Positions 51,553 to 63,609 of a DNA stretch of 64,000 bases are shown here, one piece after another. The position numbers and the translations under genes are program-made. The notes below the pieces were generated by a model. The model was not told the DNA's origin, did no database searches, and saw only the letters and a program-made list of their open reading frames with translations. The DNA comes from Nemertoderma westbladi (lineage: Eukaryota > Xenacoelomorpha > Nemertodermatida > Nemertodermatidae): contig JAUCBJ010008381.1 of NCBI GenBank assembly GCA_032718475.1, positions 1 to 64,000 on the forward strand, read 5' to 3'. The first letter of the stretch is position 1; every line of letters begins with the position of its first letter.

Positions 51553-54500
51553 ACCTGCATAATTCCTGACATGTTCAACTTAGTTCGGAACTTGGGTTGT
51601 CCAGCAAAGATATCTTCGGCTAGTTCTTTGTCGATGAATGTTCCTGTGCTGCCGGAGTCAAGGAGGGCATTCACTATATAACTCTTTACTGACCCGTGGA
51701 CTCTCAACTGCACTACGGGAAATTCTCGGATTCCTACGTTGGAAGTTGGTGCTTTCCAAGATGGTTGTCGGTCAGGAGTAGTTAGGGGGAACTCACTATC
51801 GGTTTCCTTTTCATACGTAAGTGCTCGATACACTGCGGTATTTATTAGGTAACAAGATTCGTTTTCGTCGGAGAATTCATCCGTATAGAATCCTTCCATC
51901 TCAGAACTTTGGCCAGTGTCGTTCACATCACTGAATTGGACATGTAGTTCGGGCTCACTTACCTGACTCGGGCTGTTTCTTTCGAATTCAGTGTGCAACA
52001 AGATATGATGTTTCGCGCCGCACTTAGCACACCTTGCGTCGGAGTACCAGGTTCGCCGTTGGTGTCCTTGTCTGAGGCAATTATAACGCAACCGCTTATT
52101 CCACATGACTTCACATCTATCTATTAGGGATTTCCTCAGGAATTCATCACACGCACTTAAACGGTGGGGCCCGTCGCACAGCACACATTTTGGTTTGATG
52201 TTACTTACCTTACTTTGGGTAACGTTGTGCACACTCGTTCTTTCCTCGGGCTTTCTTCCATGAATTATCTTAGGAGATGTAGGAGGAGTTTTTCTTACCT
52301 GTTCTCTCCTGTCATTGGTTCGAGACTTAAATTTACTTACGTCTTTAGGCACTTTGTTGACATAGTAAGCTCTTTCAGTGTCTTTCCCGCTGTCCTCCTC
52401 TTGAGAGGCCTGGCTTTCGCCGTCGTCTGTATAACACACTGGTGTTACCTTTCTCCTAGAAACGGGTTTCTCACTTACCTTATTTTCCGGTGTCTTCTCT
52501 CTGGACTGCTTTAGGAGCTGTACTTTTACCTCTCCATCTAAGAATGACATGAGATCAGCCATGGTAGGGTCTCGTCGTTGTTGTTCCATCATATATAACA
52601 CTTTCTTATCCCAGCGTGTACCTACTCCACCCTTTGGTAAAGTAGATGCTACGGCTCCAATAACCATAGAACTCTGATATTCATGAGACTTACCTAGCCA
52701 ATCTAATTGTCTACAGATCTCCTGAATCTCATCGGAAAACTCTATAATCCCGCTGCTAATGAACTTTCGGGGCGCTACCAATTTCGCATACAAATACCTA
52801 GCTATGTTATTCCTATTACCATACCTGATGTTTAGTGTATTCCAAACTTGTCTTAATCCATCTGGATGTCCAATAAACTTTAACGCCATTAACTTGGGAG
52901 ATCCTTCCAAGCACTCGATGAGGAATCTAAGTTTCTCTCCGTTAGATAGCACAGAGTTCTGTATGTTATCTTTATAATATTCATTAAAAGGTAACCATTT
53001 CATCTCATCTCCATTGAACTTGACGATCTCTCCCACCTTTACCGCTTGACGGGCTTCGGTTCTAGCCATTTGACGCATAAAACTTTCTTGGGCCATCGTG
53101 TTATTTAATATCGAGTTATCGGTATATAAATTTCTCGGATTATGATCAGGTCTATATGGAATATCATTGTCAACAGGTTTATAATTACCCTTAATAGGGT
53201 TTACTATAGGAGTTTCTACTTCACTAGCAGTATAGATGCGTGTAGGCTCCACACCTTGCGCATGAAATACTTCAGACCTAACAGGTTGACACATTGTTAC
53301 AGGGGGTGGTGGTATACCCTTTTGTATATTTACTAATTTATCGCGTTCTAACGCAATATTCTGCTGCACTTCTTGCAACTCTAACCTACTTTCCCTTACT
53401 GTTCCCTTGAACTGTTGAACAGTCTCCTGCATCTGCCCGAGCAGGAGATTCATCCCCCGCCGCCCCTCATCCACCCACTCGACCGCCGAAGCGAGAGCCG
53501 CCAACATAGGAGCGGGTAGACGAGGGACAACGGGCGACAAATCGTTGATATCTCGCTCGGAGTCCAGGACATGAACATTTTCAGGGATGGTTCTGTGGGG
53601 CACAGGTAGCTTAGTGCTGTGCAGAGGGAATTTAGAGGTAAGTTCTGGGAGTACAGGTGTCTCTATCACCAAAGGGGTGGCGTCGAGAACAGGCCTAATT
53701 ATTTCAGGCTCATCTACTATAGTAGGGAGTCTTTCTATTTTAATTATTTGGTCTGTGTGTTCTGTACTACCTAAGTCTGGGTTAGTTAGTTGCCTTCTAA
53801 CAGCTGGGGGCAAATCAGGCAATTTCTGATGGTGGGACATTCTTCTACGTCTGCTTAGACGAGATCTATTTCCTCCGCCTTCAAGATCGGTGGTATCGCC
53901 TTCCTCAGATGATGTATATCCCTGTCGCTTGGGAGTAGATCGACTCATCATCTGCATTTGACTAGCTGTTAACTGTTTATTTATGCAGTCTTGATTCTCC
54001 TGAATGTTTTCCAATTCTAGTTGGGTGGTTTCTTCAGACGCTCTCCGTTCTGCTTCTGCCACTGCTATCTTTCTTTCCGCCTCTGCCGCTTTTCTTTCCG
54101 CTTCTGCCGCTGCCACTGCCGCTTTTTTTTCCACTTCTGCCGCTTTTCTTTCCGCTTCTGCCGTTGCCACTGCCGCTTTTCTTTCCACTTCTGCCGCTTT
54201 TCTTTCCGCTTCTGCCGCTGCCTCTGCCGCCTTTCTTTCCACTTCTGCCGCTTTTCTTTCCGCTTCTGCCGCTGCCTCTGCCGCTTTTCTTTCCACTTCT
54301 GCCGCTTTTCTTTCCGCTTCTGCCGCTGCCACTGCTGTTGCTGCTGTCTTTCTGTCTTCTATACGTTTTTTCTTTACTTGTTCTTCTTGGACCCTAGCGA
54401 TGCGGCTGCTTTCATCAAATTTAGCTTGGTTCGCAGCTAACATTTCCGCATCTATTGCGTCCAGCACAAACTTGGCTCCTTCACTATTAGGACGAAGTCC

Positions 54501-55525
54501 AGCCAGCCTTCTCATCAACTCTTCGTCACCTAGAAATCGTTGATAGTCTGACAGATAGATGTCAATAGCGTCCTTCTACTGCGGTTTCTCTGCTGTCGCT
54601 TCGCTTTCCACTTGAGAAAGGTAGCGTCTGTTGATTCTCCGTGGGTTGAGCGCTCAGCCAGCTGAAATTTCCACTGGGCCGTTCCTTGACCCTTGAGACT
54701 CACCCGCTGGAACCAAGTCTTTACGGCAACTTGCAACGACGTGTCTTGTCTTCTTTTCGAAGCTTCCTCAAAGGCCGATAGGATTAGTCTGATTCTTAGA
54801 ATTCTTTCTCGAACTTGATAAAGCAGCTCTCCCTGCTCTTGAGGTCCTTGGGGTTGTTGAAACAGTTGTTCCTCTAATCGCTCCAAAGAGCTGAAGAATC
54901 CCTGTACATATCCTGCTGCCGACCTCTTCCACACAGCTGGATCACTAGTGTCTTTTGTCACTCCCATCCTGTGTAAGTCTTCCCAGGCAGCTTCCGATAA
55001 GTTAAACGGGAGTCCGGGTCCGGGGAAATTCCATTGCGACTCGACAATAGACTTCAGTTCCTACCTTGTGTATCCCGCATAACTGTCCTTGGTCGATCGC
55101 TTACTTCTCGCCCAATCAATTTGGTGTTCCTCCACCGCAATCAATACCCTAGTGAGTACGGCTGCAGGAAGAATGAGAAGGGGATCCGAATAAACCGCAT
55201 CTGCCATCTTTGCTCCGCGCTCGGGTGTCAGCTCTACAGTATCCGAACTACTGGAGCTATCGGGCCGCTGAGAAATAAGTTCTCGGCTCGAGTGTTGCTG
55301 CTGTTTAACAGCTGCTTCTTGGTCCCGCTTGACTTGAGTCCGAGTGCCTATGATAGACCTACGGTGTTTGACTAGTCTAGGGTCTGATACTACTACTGGA
55401 GGGGTGATCTTTCTTACAGTAGGAGGTGAGTTGAACTTCGGTCTCAAACGTTCCACACTCCTATCTGGATCACAGATGGTTGTATCTAGGAGACTGTCTG
55501 ACAGGTTTTGCTTTGTGTCAGACAT
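51489..55525 (-). pseudogene. BEL-2 gag and protease, interrupted
   Basis: An ATG at 55525 (MSDTKQNLSDSLLDTT) opens a frame that meets a TAG at 55061-55063, continues in the same frame to 54530 through FPGPGLPFNLSEAAWEDLHR, then shifts near 54620. A further TAG lies at 54576-54578 before the main gag frame (to 51489). That frame holds a five-fold ~18-residue coiled-coil repeat (AEAERKAAEVERKAA; 54054-54340), the DUF1759-type core, and a knuckle reading RYNCLRQGHQRRTW, in which the first and last cysteine ligands are lost. The protease site LLDSGSTGTFID is near 51650. The gag-protease frame then ends because a run of six G (plus strand, 31421-31426 in BEL-1) is five here (51501-51505). BEL-2 also has a ~500 bp gag segment (about 55180-54650) that BEL-1 lacks. 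Confidence 0.88.
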
Positions 55526-57448
55526 GTTTGTTTGTACAGTTGAATGCCTACTGCTATAATTACAGTTAAAGCAAGTCTAATAATTCAGTATCACTGTTAG
55601 CCTAGTAATTAATTACCGATATTGTTACTCTATGTAACATGATATATATACAATATATTAGAATACCGGTATACACTTATAGTATATATAAGTATTATTA
55701 CGGATTAGGTTTGTCACAGAATACCGGTATATAATTTCAGCACAAATATATATAAATATATAATAAGCCTATCGTGAATACCGGTATACAACTTACACTT
55801 ATAGTATATACAAGTATAATTATAGACTAGAATTAATTACAGAACACCAGTATATAATTTCAGCTCAAATTTATAGAAATAAATATAATAAGCCTATTGT
55901 GAATACCGGTATGTCAATTATTTTAGAATAATTGAACTTCTGAATTTTAGGGGTTACTTGGTTACTTTACTTTACTTTATTACCGTTATTTAAGCAGTAG
56001 TCCAACTGATATTAAGACCTAATTGATGTATAACAGGCCTACTATTTTATAAATCTATTTGAGTTGATTTATAATATATATACCCGTATAATGGGTTTTT
56101 GTCAATGTTTGAAATAAATGTTATTATTTCTGGTAAGGAGTCACTTCACAGAAGCTAAACGCTCTCAGTGGAGTGCTACTTATTGTATTGGACACTAAAA
56201 CAAATAATTATAATTTACTAAGTTACTTATTACTACAAATTATGTACAATTGCGGGGTGAGATTACAATCTCTAAATAAACACAAAAAATTACACGTACA
56301 AATTTTAGGGGTAATTTTACAAGAAGTCTAAAAACCAACATAACAAGGGGTTAGAATTTCTGGTTATTACAAACGGACAGGATACTACGGTATTTGAAAA
56401 TAATAAAGCAGTAGTAAATATATTGCGTTGTCTAGATAGGAAAAATACCACCGTCTGACGACTTATAGCCGTAGCGCTATAAGTACTACGTTATGTACCC
56501 GGAGTGTTCCTACCTAGAAGTTAATTACCGCAGCCTACTATAGCTAACGTGCCTATTAACCACTTTACAACACAAATATACTGCCTACACACTAATTACC
56601 TTCGGAAAGCACTGTACACTAAACCCTATATTAGGTACAAGTACTTATACAACAAATAACCAGCAGTTAAAAATACTTGTACAGCTAAAAGAACCACGGT
56701 ATCTACCGGAGTGACCAGAGCATAAAATCACCAGTCTTTACCTACGCCGAACAGCCCTGATGTAGTACCGGGGTTAATTTAACTATAACGGTATGTATAA
56801 CAAGCACAATTACTGTAGGAATAAACTTGGGGTATGTATGTTGCGAATAATCGCATAAACTCTGAATAATAAATATTACGCTACCCGTACAGACTACACA
56901 AACAAAATACAAACCAAATGCTGGCAGACTACTATCAAGCCTAAATAAACTACAGTATATGCAGACTCCGAAATGGTTAGTTAGTATGCGTTCTAACCGA
57001 GTAGTACGACTTATTCTTTCGGGGGGGGGGGGGGGGGGGGGGATTTACCTTACAGCACTGGATGCCCCCACGTTCCTAACTAGTACTTTATCGGACATAC
57101 ACTCTACACACACTGCAATCTCTTCGGACCTGACAACAGCCAGACAACAATCCAGCCTACAAATTATTCGTACAATTTGAGCGGGTTTACACGCCTTCTG
57201 CTCAATATTAACTTACAAATAAATAAAACTGACAGAAATATATAAGCTCCAAAAGAAACAAGGGGTGTACAGTCCCTAATCTCTTAAACAGCGTACCAAT
57301 ATACAATATCACAATCGAAATAATGCTAGTACCTGTACTGCTGTAAGTACCGGTTCGGGTGGTTAGGCAGTTAGGCCTACTGGTTACCGGTCGACCGGTA
57401 CTTTTGCCTTTATTGCCTATGTTGCAATAAAGAAATTATAACTGTTAT
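55526..57448 (-). other. BEL-2 leader
   Basis: Homologous to the BEL-1 leader: ACCGGTAT-containing AT-rich repeats (55650-55920), one copy of the CAAATGCTGGCAGACTAC-type unit (56860-57180) and a poly-G run (57021-57042) absent from BEL-1. The minus strand next to the LTR reads ATAACAGTTAT. No gene is present. Confidence 0.7.
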
Positions 57449-58617
57449 TGTTCGCGCTTTTAGACCTTTAGCAGTTTAACCTGCCAAATTTAGGTGTCTT
57501 CTAGGTTATAAATGGACTTTAGCCTATAACAAGTATTTGATACACATAAAGTTACATTAGCCAAAGCCAGCCTATGCGCGATCATTCACCCACGGTTAAG
57601 GGAGACTGGATTCGGATGCTCTGACCTTATTGAGGTGTAGGCCTACTGTGCTATTCGATTGATCGTTAATATATAATCTCTGACAAATATTATTCACTTT
57701 CGGGAAATATTAACAGTTCCTTTAGGACGTGGCGCTCTAAGTATGTAAACAGAGTTATGACTTACACTAAACACAACGGGATGGCTAATGATTTTCGTAT
57801 AAAGCGCATTCTTTAGGAAATGGTTTGTTACCTGTCACACTCATGCACACTACCTCACACTGCTGCACACTGATCTGCCAACCTTCACTAAATTTGATCA
57901 TATATAAGGGGAACAACAACTGACACATGTAGGGCCTATGAAATAGCATTAAATTCACTCCAAAACCACTATAATGTAAGTCGCAATTGCTATATGTAAC
58001 CGGTCTCTCTAACCTTCAGTATATCAAGCAGATTGGGGTTTTACGATTATTTATCGATATTCTCCAAATATAACAACATTCCATCAACTGATAACAATTA
58101 ATAACCGACAGTAAATAGCAGTAAAATAATGCGGTGAAAGGTAAGGTGAGTCTGGTATGCCAGGATAACAGTTATACGTTTCTATGATCAAAGCCATTCT
58201 AATGTTTGGCTAAAGTCTGAAACACAGAATAATTCCAAAGCCGATGTTCTGGGCTCAGGAAAAAGGTAAACAAAGACCACAATGCATTGCGCGATTTCCC
58301 GGAGGCTTTTGTGCAAATAAAATGAAAATCGCTCTGATTGGTCGAGTGAGTGAGCCTGAACAAAGAAAGCCAAAAGCTCCACGTCGACATATCAGCTGGT
58401 AGATGTCGTCATCTGAACTACACTGTATTAAGAGTATTTTGGCGTGTTGCGGCATAAAATGGCTTGTTATGTCCGCTAAAGTACACATACAGAAAAATGG
58501 CTTTTTATGTCCACTAAAACACTTACACAGTAAGAAAACGGCTTTTTATGTCCGCTAAAACACCTACAGAGTACTTTGCGGGGTAAATGACTAGTTATAT
58601 CCGCAAAAGCCTTTACA
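57449..58617 (-). mobile_element. BEL-2 5' LTR
   Basis: 1169 bp, minus strand TGTAAAGG...GAACA, flanked on the right by ATCTA (58618-58622). Uninterrupted, and the reference for delimiting the LINE in the other LTR. It shares blocks with the BEL-1 LTR (for example AATATTAACAGTTCCTTTAG), so the families are related. Confidence 0.92.
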
Positions 58618-59066
58618 ATCTATATTGCCTGGCTAATCATACATAAACAAATTGTTCCAGAATATTGTGTATTTATTAAATAGAATAAATGGCCTGCAGT
58701 GAACAATAATTCTTGCAATCTTTGAATGCCTATTTCTCAGCTGTTTCTCAACGAAATTCAGACATTGTTACATATTTGGAATCCTTGCAACGCAAGCGTT
58801 CTATTGATGTGAAAAAATTACGACTAAAGTGAAGAATGGCAATGATACAGAGGGTGCGATTTCGCAAAAGACACTTTTTTAAAACGCTTATAAATAAAAT
58901 TTGAAGCCGAAATCGAAAATTCCGGCTTCATGGTAACAATCACGGTGAGTTGAACTAATTGTGTTTCAAATTTCAAACAATATGATAAAGATTTGTAGGA
59001 AAATTTGGGGGGGGGGGGGGGGTCCGTGTCATCAGAAAATGACACTATATTACGGGTCATGGTGTA

Positions 59067-59515
59067 CAATAATTTAGATTTCGTATCATTACCTTTTACC
59101 ATGATTTCCGATACAAAGATGAAATAAATGGTACAATAAATTTTTTCTTCCAAATTGCAGGTGAAGATGTCTGCGTTTACACCGTGTGCTGGTGTAGGTA
59201 TACAAATATAATAATTATGAATAAATATGATATCATGAATGGGAGAACGTTTAGCCTCATTAAGCCAAAGAATGCCTGTTCACCACCACTGGTGATATTC
59301 CACAGTAAACCCTTCCACTCTGTTTCCTAAAGGAATGCCTGTTCACCACCACTGGTGATATTCCACAGTAAACTCTTCCACTCTGTTTCCTAAAGGAATG
59401 CCTGTTGACCACCACTGGTGATATTCCACAGTAAACCCTTCCATTCTGTTTCCTAAAGGAATGCCTGTTCACCACCATGGGTTATCTTCCACAGTAAACC
59501 CTTCCACTCTGTTTC
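59067..59515. repeat. Paralogous segment P2, last part, with 63 bp minisatellite
   Basis: Continues P2 after FB2 (ATTTAGATTTCGTATCATTAC matches P1). From 59271 the marker AATGCCTGTT recurs at 59334, 59397 and 59460, a regular 63 bp period of about four units. Because 63 is a multiple of three, the minus strand is open across it, which is not evidence of a gene. Confidence 0.85.
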
Positions 59516-60569
59516 CCAGGTTACCTTGTTTCACATTTATCAACCAGTCACGGATGAAAGCCTGGGTCGGGCTTGGCTGCAGCATTTAATGCAATGCGCC
59601 TAAACAGGTCACAATACTGTAATTCAAGCCCATTCACACCTGGTGAATGTATTTTAAGAAGAAATAGATGAGACTTACAGTTACTTTACTAGCCAGTGCG
59701 TATATCTGCTTTCCAGAAATGGTATACCGAGTAACTGAAAGTGAGTAACTGGAGTTGCCGCTGGGGAATATACAGGGACGGTTTATGGATTTTCGTCGGG
59801 CCCCCGCCAGTTCTAACTTACGGGCCCCAACCCCCCCCCCCCCCCCCCCCCATCCTAAACCCCTCACCCACACAAATTGCAAAAAAAAATTGTACCCCGT
59901 TGGCAAAAATTAATAATTATTAATAATAAATATTAAATTTTTACGGAATTCCATATTGTTGTTTTCAAGCACATAAAGGTTAGCCCCAAGTCAATTTTTT
60001 CAGATTTTCCTTTTTTTCCTAAAATTACACCATCTAAAAGACGACAATTCTATATTTAGGTACGACTGAAATACTGACATCGTTCAGGCGTTGCGTAGTT
60101 ACATACTGGGAAATAAAGTGGGAATGTGATATAAAGTTGAAAAATATACCGGAAATCAACATTATACATAAGACATCATTAGACATAACAATTGCCGTAG
60201 GCCTACTTCAAACAAAAGGGCATTTTCCTATCCTTTTGTGACTACTGAATATTACTGATGATTTCAGAAAAAGCTGAATTGAAAATAAATGTACATAAAT
60301 GTGGTAACACAGAATGAACAGGCATGGCCTACGAACAGGTCTCTGGTTAATGTGTAAACAGTTTAACCCTATTAAACCCGGGGGGTTCAATATGACCCCC
60401 ACCCCTGTGGTTTTTTTGTTATAACTCTGAAATAAACGCATTTGGGAATCTGAAATTTTATGACTTTTCCTAAAAATCTATTGTTTACATACTGGTTAAA
60501 ACGTTTTTAAAAATATTGGGAACCTTTCGAGTTATAGCAACATTTTTTAACCCAACTTTTGGTGTTTGC
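59516..60569. other. AT-rich noncoding region
   Basis: No supportable gene. A poly-C run is at 59831-59851. A short minus-strand open stretch near 59640-59550 (GLELQYCDLFRRIALNAAAK) is unrecognised and lacks splice or start signals. Confidence 0.35.
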
Positions 60570-61205
60570 AATTAGATGTATTTCATATAAATTAATTTAG
60601 AAATTTCAAACTTGTTTTTTTCGGCGGGTGCCAAATTTTGGTGCAGTGTGCAAAATTTGATGACAGCCTGAAATTCTGACAATTCAATTGTTCAATTGCT
60701 TGTGACAACTTATTTCTCGCATTTTAGAGATTTATGGCGGTTCTGAATTCAATGGAATTAATAATTATCCAACTAGACATCTGAAACTTGTATTTATCGA
60801 AAGTGGGTGCAAAATTTGGTGTTAGCACCAAATTTTGAAAACCATCAAATATATAAATTGATTGTGTTACCTTGTTTCTTGCGTTATACAGTACGGGTTT
60901 GTGAGGGTTCTAAATTCAATGGTAAAAACTGTTAATAAAATAGTGTAAATAAGTAAAAACTGCATAATAGTTTTCGAACTTGTAATTTTCACGGTGGGTG
61001 AAAATTGTTGTGACAGCACCAAATTTTTGAAAATAAGCATATTGATCAAAAGGTAGATCATCTTGTTTCTTGCGTTATACGGGTTTATGAGGGTCCTGAA
61101 TCCGATGGAATGGAATCAATAAAAACAGAACTGGACATCTTATACTTGTACTTTTTGGAGATGGGTATGAAATTTGGTGCTAGTACCAAAATTTGCCATA
61201 TTATG
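60570..61205. repeat. Degenerate ~165-190 bp tandem repeat
   Basis: The marker CTTGTA-TTT...GGTGGGTG-AAAATTTGGTG recurs near 60611, 60787, 60979 and 61144, each preceded by a TTGTTTCTTGCGTTATACGG-like and ATTCAATGGAAT-like block. Units have diverged strongly, so this is an old array. Confidence 0.65.
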
Positions 61206-61459
61206 CCGAAAAGTACAAGTAGCATTGATCTGGCAAATTTATTCCATTAGAATCAGCGCCCCAGAAAAAAACCTGAAAATGTGAATTTATAGCATCGTAT
61301 ATAGTATATTCAAAAATTTGTGTTCAAACTAATAAGTGCTGGTTACTTGTTTTTTTTTTTTTTTTCATTTTTTGCCTACGTAGAGGACTTAAACAGCCAT
61401 TTATAGTAATTAGATCATTTTTAAATATATTCCAATTGATTTAAAAGAATAGATTTACC
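61206..61459. other. AT-rich spacer
   Basis: Contains a poly-T run (about 61351-61366). Nothing else seen. Confidence 0.4.
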
Positions 61460-62650
61460 GGGTAAATCTTTTCGACCTACGCGTAGGCCTACGCGTAGCT
61501 ACGCGTAGCTACGCGTAGCTACGCGTAGTTTGTAACTTCCATTCCTGTCATTTACCGGTAGGGCCAGACTTACTGCCTTTTTTACAACTACGCGTAGGTG
61601 TTTTAAAACTACGCGTAGTTATTTTGGAACTACGCGTAGGTATTTTGAAACTACGCGTAGGTGCTACGCGTAGCTACGCGTAGGTGCTACGCGTAGCAGT
61701 CCTGATAACTATGATTTTTCATTTCAGGTCCGGTAGGGTTGAGTTGTTAGGCAAGTATCGGTACATGTCAGGTATCTGATTATCAGACAAATGTAATATC
61801 AGAATCGGAAACTCATATCTCTACATACAGCACTGGTAATAAATAATATTCGGCTCTTTCACATACAAACACAGAGGATGAATAAAAAGTAAACTTAAAA
61901 TTCACGTCTCATGATTCAAGTATCTTTGTTTCCATTGGATTATTTAAATATTGAACAGTAGTAAATAAAGCGATCAGTCTACCGGTGAAGAAGTTAAGCG
62001 AAAGCTGATAAATACTGCATATAATCAAATTGTTTGGTCAAATGACAAGTGCAACCAATCATGGTAGACAATTTAGTCTCCCCCTTCCCTTGTCAAGGGG
62101 TTAACATATTAAAAACAGTATATCCTAGTTGCCCTATCGTGAACAAAGGCAATAAAAAGCATTAGAGAATCGATAAGAACCATCGGCCTATTTCCTTTGT
62201 AAACTATTTTTGAACTCTAAACATTAATTATTAACACATTTTACCGCCCGCAACGCATGAAGTGAAGAATATGTAGTTTTCGCGTATTCCTCTATATAGA
62301 GTATACAGGTATAGGATACATTACTGTTGAAAGCATTTGATGGTTGTGGGTTGTTTATTGAACATACGGTATTGTGTCTTATTTTAGTACGACTCGCTTG
62401 GAATACGTAAGCCTACTAATGATAAACGACGTATATGCATAGTTATGGGTAGCACCTATGCGTAGGTCGCGTAGGACCTACGCGTAGCTACGCGTAGCAC
62501 CTACGCGTAGCTACGCGTAGCACCTACGCGTAGTTATTGTTAAAACTCTGAAACTGGTGATATATGACCCAATGTTGCGAACTACGCGTAGCTACGCGTA
62601 GCTACGCGTAGCTACGCGTAGGCCTACGCGTAGGTCGAAAAGATTTACCC
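61460..62650. mobile_element. Fold-back element with CTACGCGTAG-palindrome arms
   Basis: The first 71 bases (GGGTAAATCTTTTCGAC then repeated CTACGCGTAG) are an exact reverse complement of the last 71 (62580-62650). A second, nested inverted pair lies inside (about 61588-61697 and 62450-62540), built from the same decamer with GGTG/CACC spacers. Because each decamer is itself a palindrome, the arms can pair both within and between strands. The ~740 bp centre has no coding frame. Target duplications were not identified. Confidence 0.85.
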
Positions 62651-63609
62651 GCCCTTCCCAGACGTCACGATCACATCACATCCGATAGTCAGACAGTACA
62701 ACAGATTGCTGTAGGCCTAACCTACTGCAGTACTGCAGTACTGGCCTATATCAGTATATTATTATTACCGTAATATTGCTGTATGATTGTCTGATTGTTG
62801 TATTCAAGGACTTCAGAAGTCCTTGGTTGTATTATATTACATATTACAGTAGGCCCATTACAATACCTATTTACTGGTATTTAATCTGCAGCCCTGCAGC
62901 CTGCACGGCTGTCCTGCTGTCAGAGTGGGGTATTAATATTACCGTACCGGTAGGCCTACCGTCTGATCGTACAGTCGTATTACCGGTAGGCCTATCTGCC
63001 TATTCTGGTATTACTACGGTAAGACGGTAGGCCTACCAGGCAGCCAGGGTACAGGGGTACCGGTATACGGGTATAGTTACACAGTACAGCAGTAGCGTAT
63101 CGCGTATCGCACTCCTTTCCGGTCAGCCGCCAGAAGGTGGAAGGTTGAAGGTACCACTGTCCACTGTCTGACTGTATACTGCAGTACGGTGTACTGTCAA
63201 CTGTACTACATACAGACATAGGCTGATAGGCCTACCGCTGTACCGGTACTACCTAATTCTGTAATTACCGATTTCCGGTAGTGCCTGAGCCTCAGAGCCT
63301 GACAGCTCGATCACGACCAGTCGATGCCTATCACTGAACACTGAAGCCTTCTGGCATTAATTAAATTAAATTTATTTAATTTAAATCAGCAGTCAGACAG
63401 ACAGACAGAGACAGACAACTGTCGGTAGGTACCAGACAGACTGTGGACTGCCACTCGCCAGTACTGCAGTACTGACAGACTTCATGGACTTTGAGTGAGC
63501 GAAGGTTGGAGGTAGACCTTCACACTGACACTGACTGGCTGATTCTGTTCTAGGCTGATAGGCCTACGTCAGACGCTGCCCTCCCAGTAATTAGTCACAG
63601 GACAGGACA
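62651..63609 (+). promoter_or_regulatory. 5' flank / untranslated region of the LRRFIP homologue
   Basis: No gene before 63610. The region is richer in GC and dense in short palindromes (GTAGGCCTAC, TACCGGTA, CTGCAGTACTGCAG), unlike the AT-rich surroundings. Given its position it should contain promoter and 5' UTR, but no TATA box or transcription start could be identified, so the class is inferred from location only. Confidence 0.3.

Larger units (their letters stand above)
42682..58617 (-). mobile_element. BEL-2: BEL/Pao LTR element with degenerate gag-pol, carrying a LINE in its 3' LTR
   Basis: LTRs at 42682-46258 (interrupted by a LINE) and 57449-58617. Removing the LINE and its target duplication leaves 1169 bp, exactly the length of the other LTR. 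A 5 bp target duplication ATCTA sits at 42677-42681 and 58618-58622. The LTRs differ at roughly 18-20 positions seen by eye, so this insertion is older than BEL-1. The minus strand holds leader, gag, protease, RT, RNase H, integrase and a broken accessory ORF in the same order as BEL-1. Gag and pol are full length in content but interrupted by nonsense codons and frameshifts, so the copy is dead. Confidence 0.93.
42219..59064. mobile_element. FB2: TA-flanked fold-back split by BEL-2
   Basis: The left part 42219-42681 and right part 58623-59064 are inverted arms beginning CACCATGACCCGTAATATAG and containing the same poly-C/G run (42260-42274, 59007-59022). TA flanks both ends (42217-42218, 59065-59066). 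Without BEL-2 the element would be about 905 bp. It belongs to the same family as FB1, 34 bp away, but with different arm sequence in places. P1 preserves the empty site. Confidence 0.85.

Noticed and set aside
59260-59478. Repetitive 72-codon minus-strand frame
   Set aside because: Produced by a 63 bp minisatellite whose period is a multiple of three.
61480-62640. CTACGCGTAG arrays as a CRISPR-like repeat
   Set aside because: No unique spacers of constant length, eukaryotic context, and the arrays are inverted arms of a fold-back.
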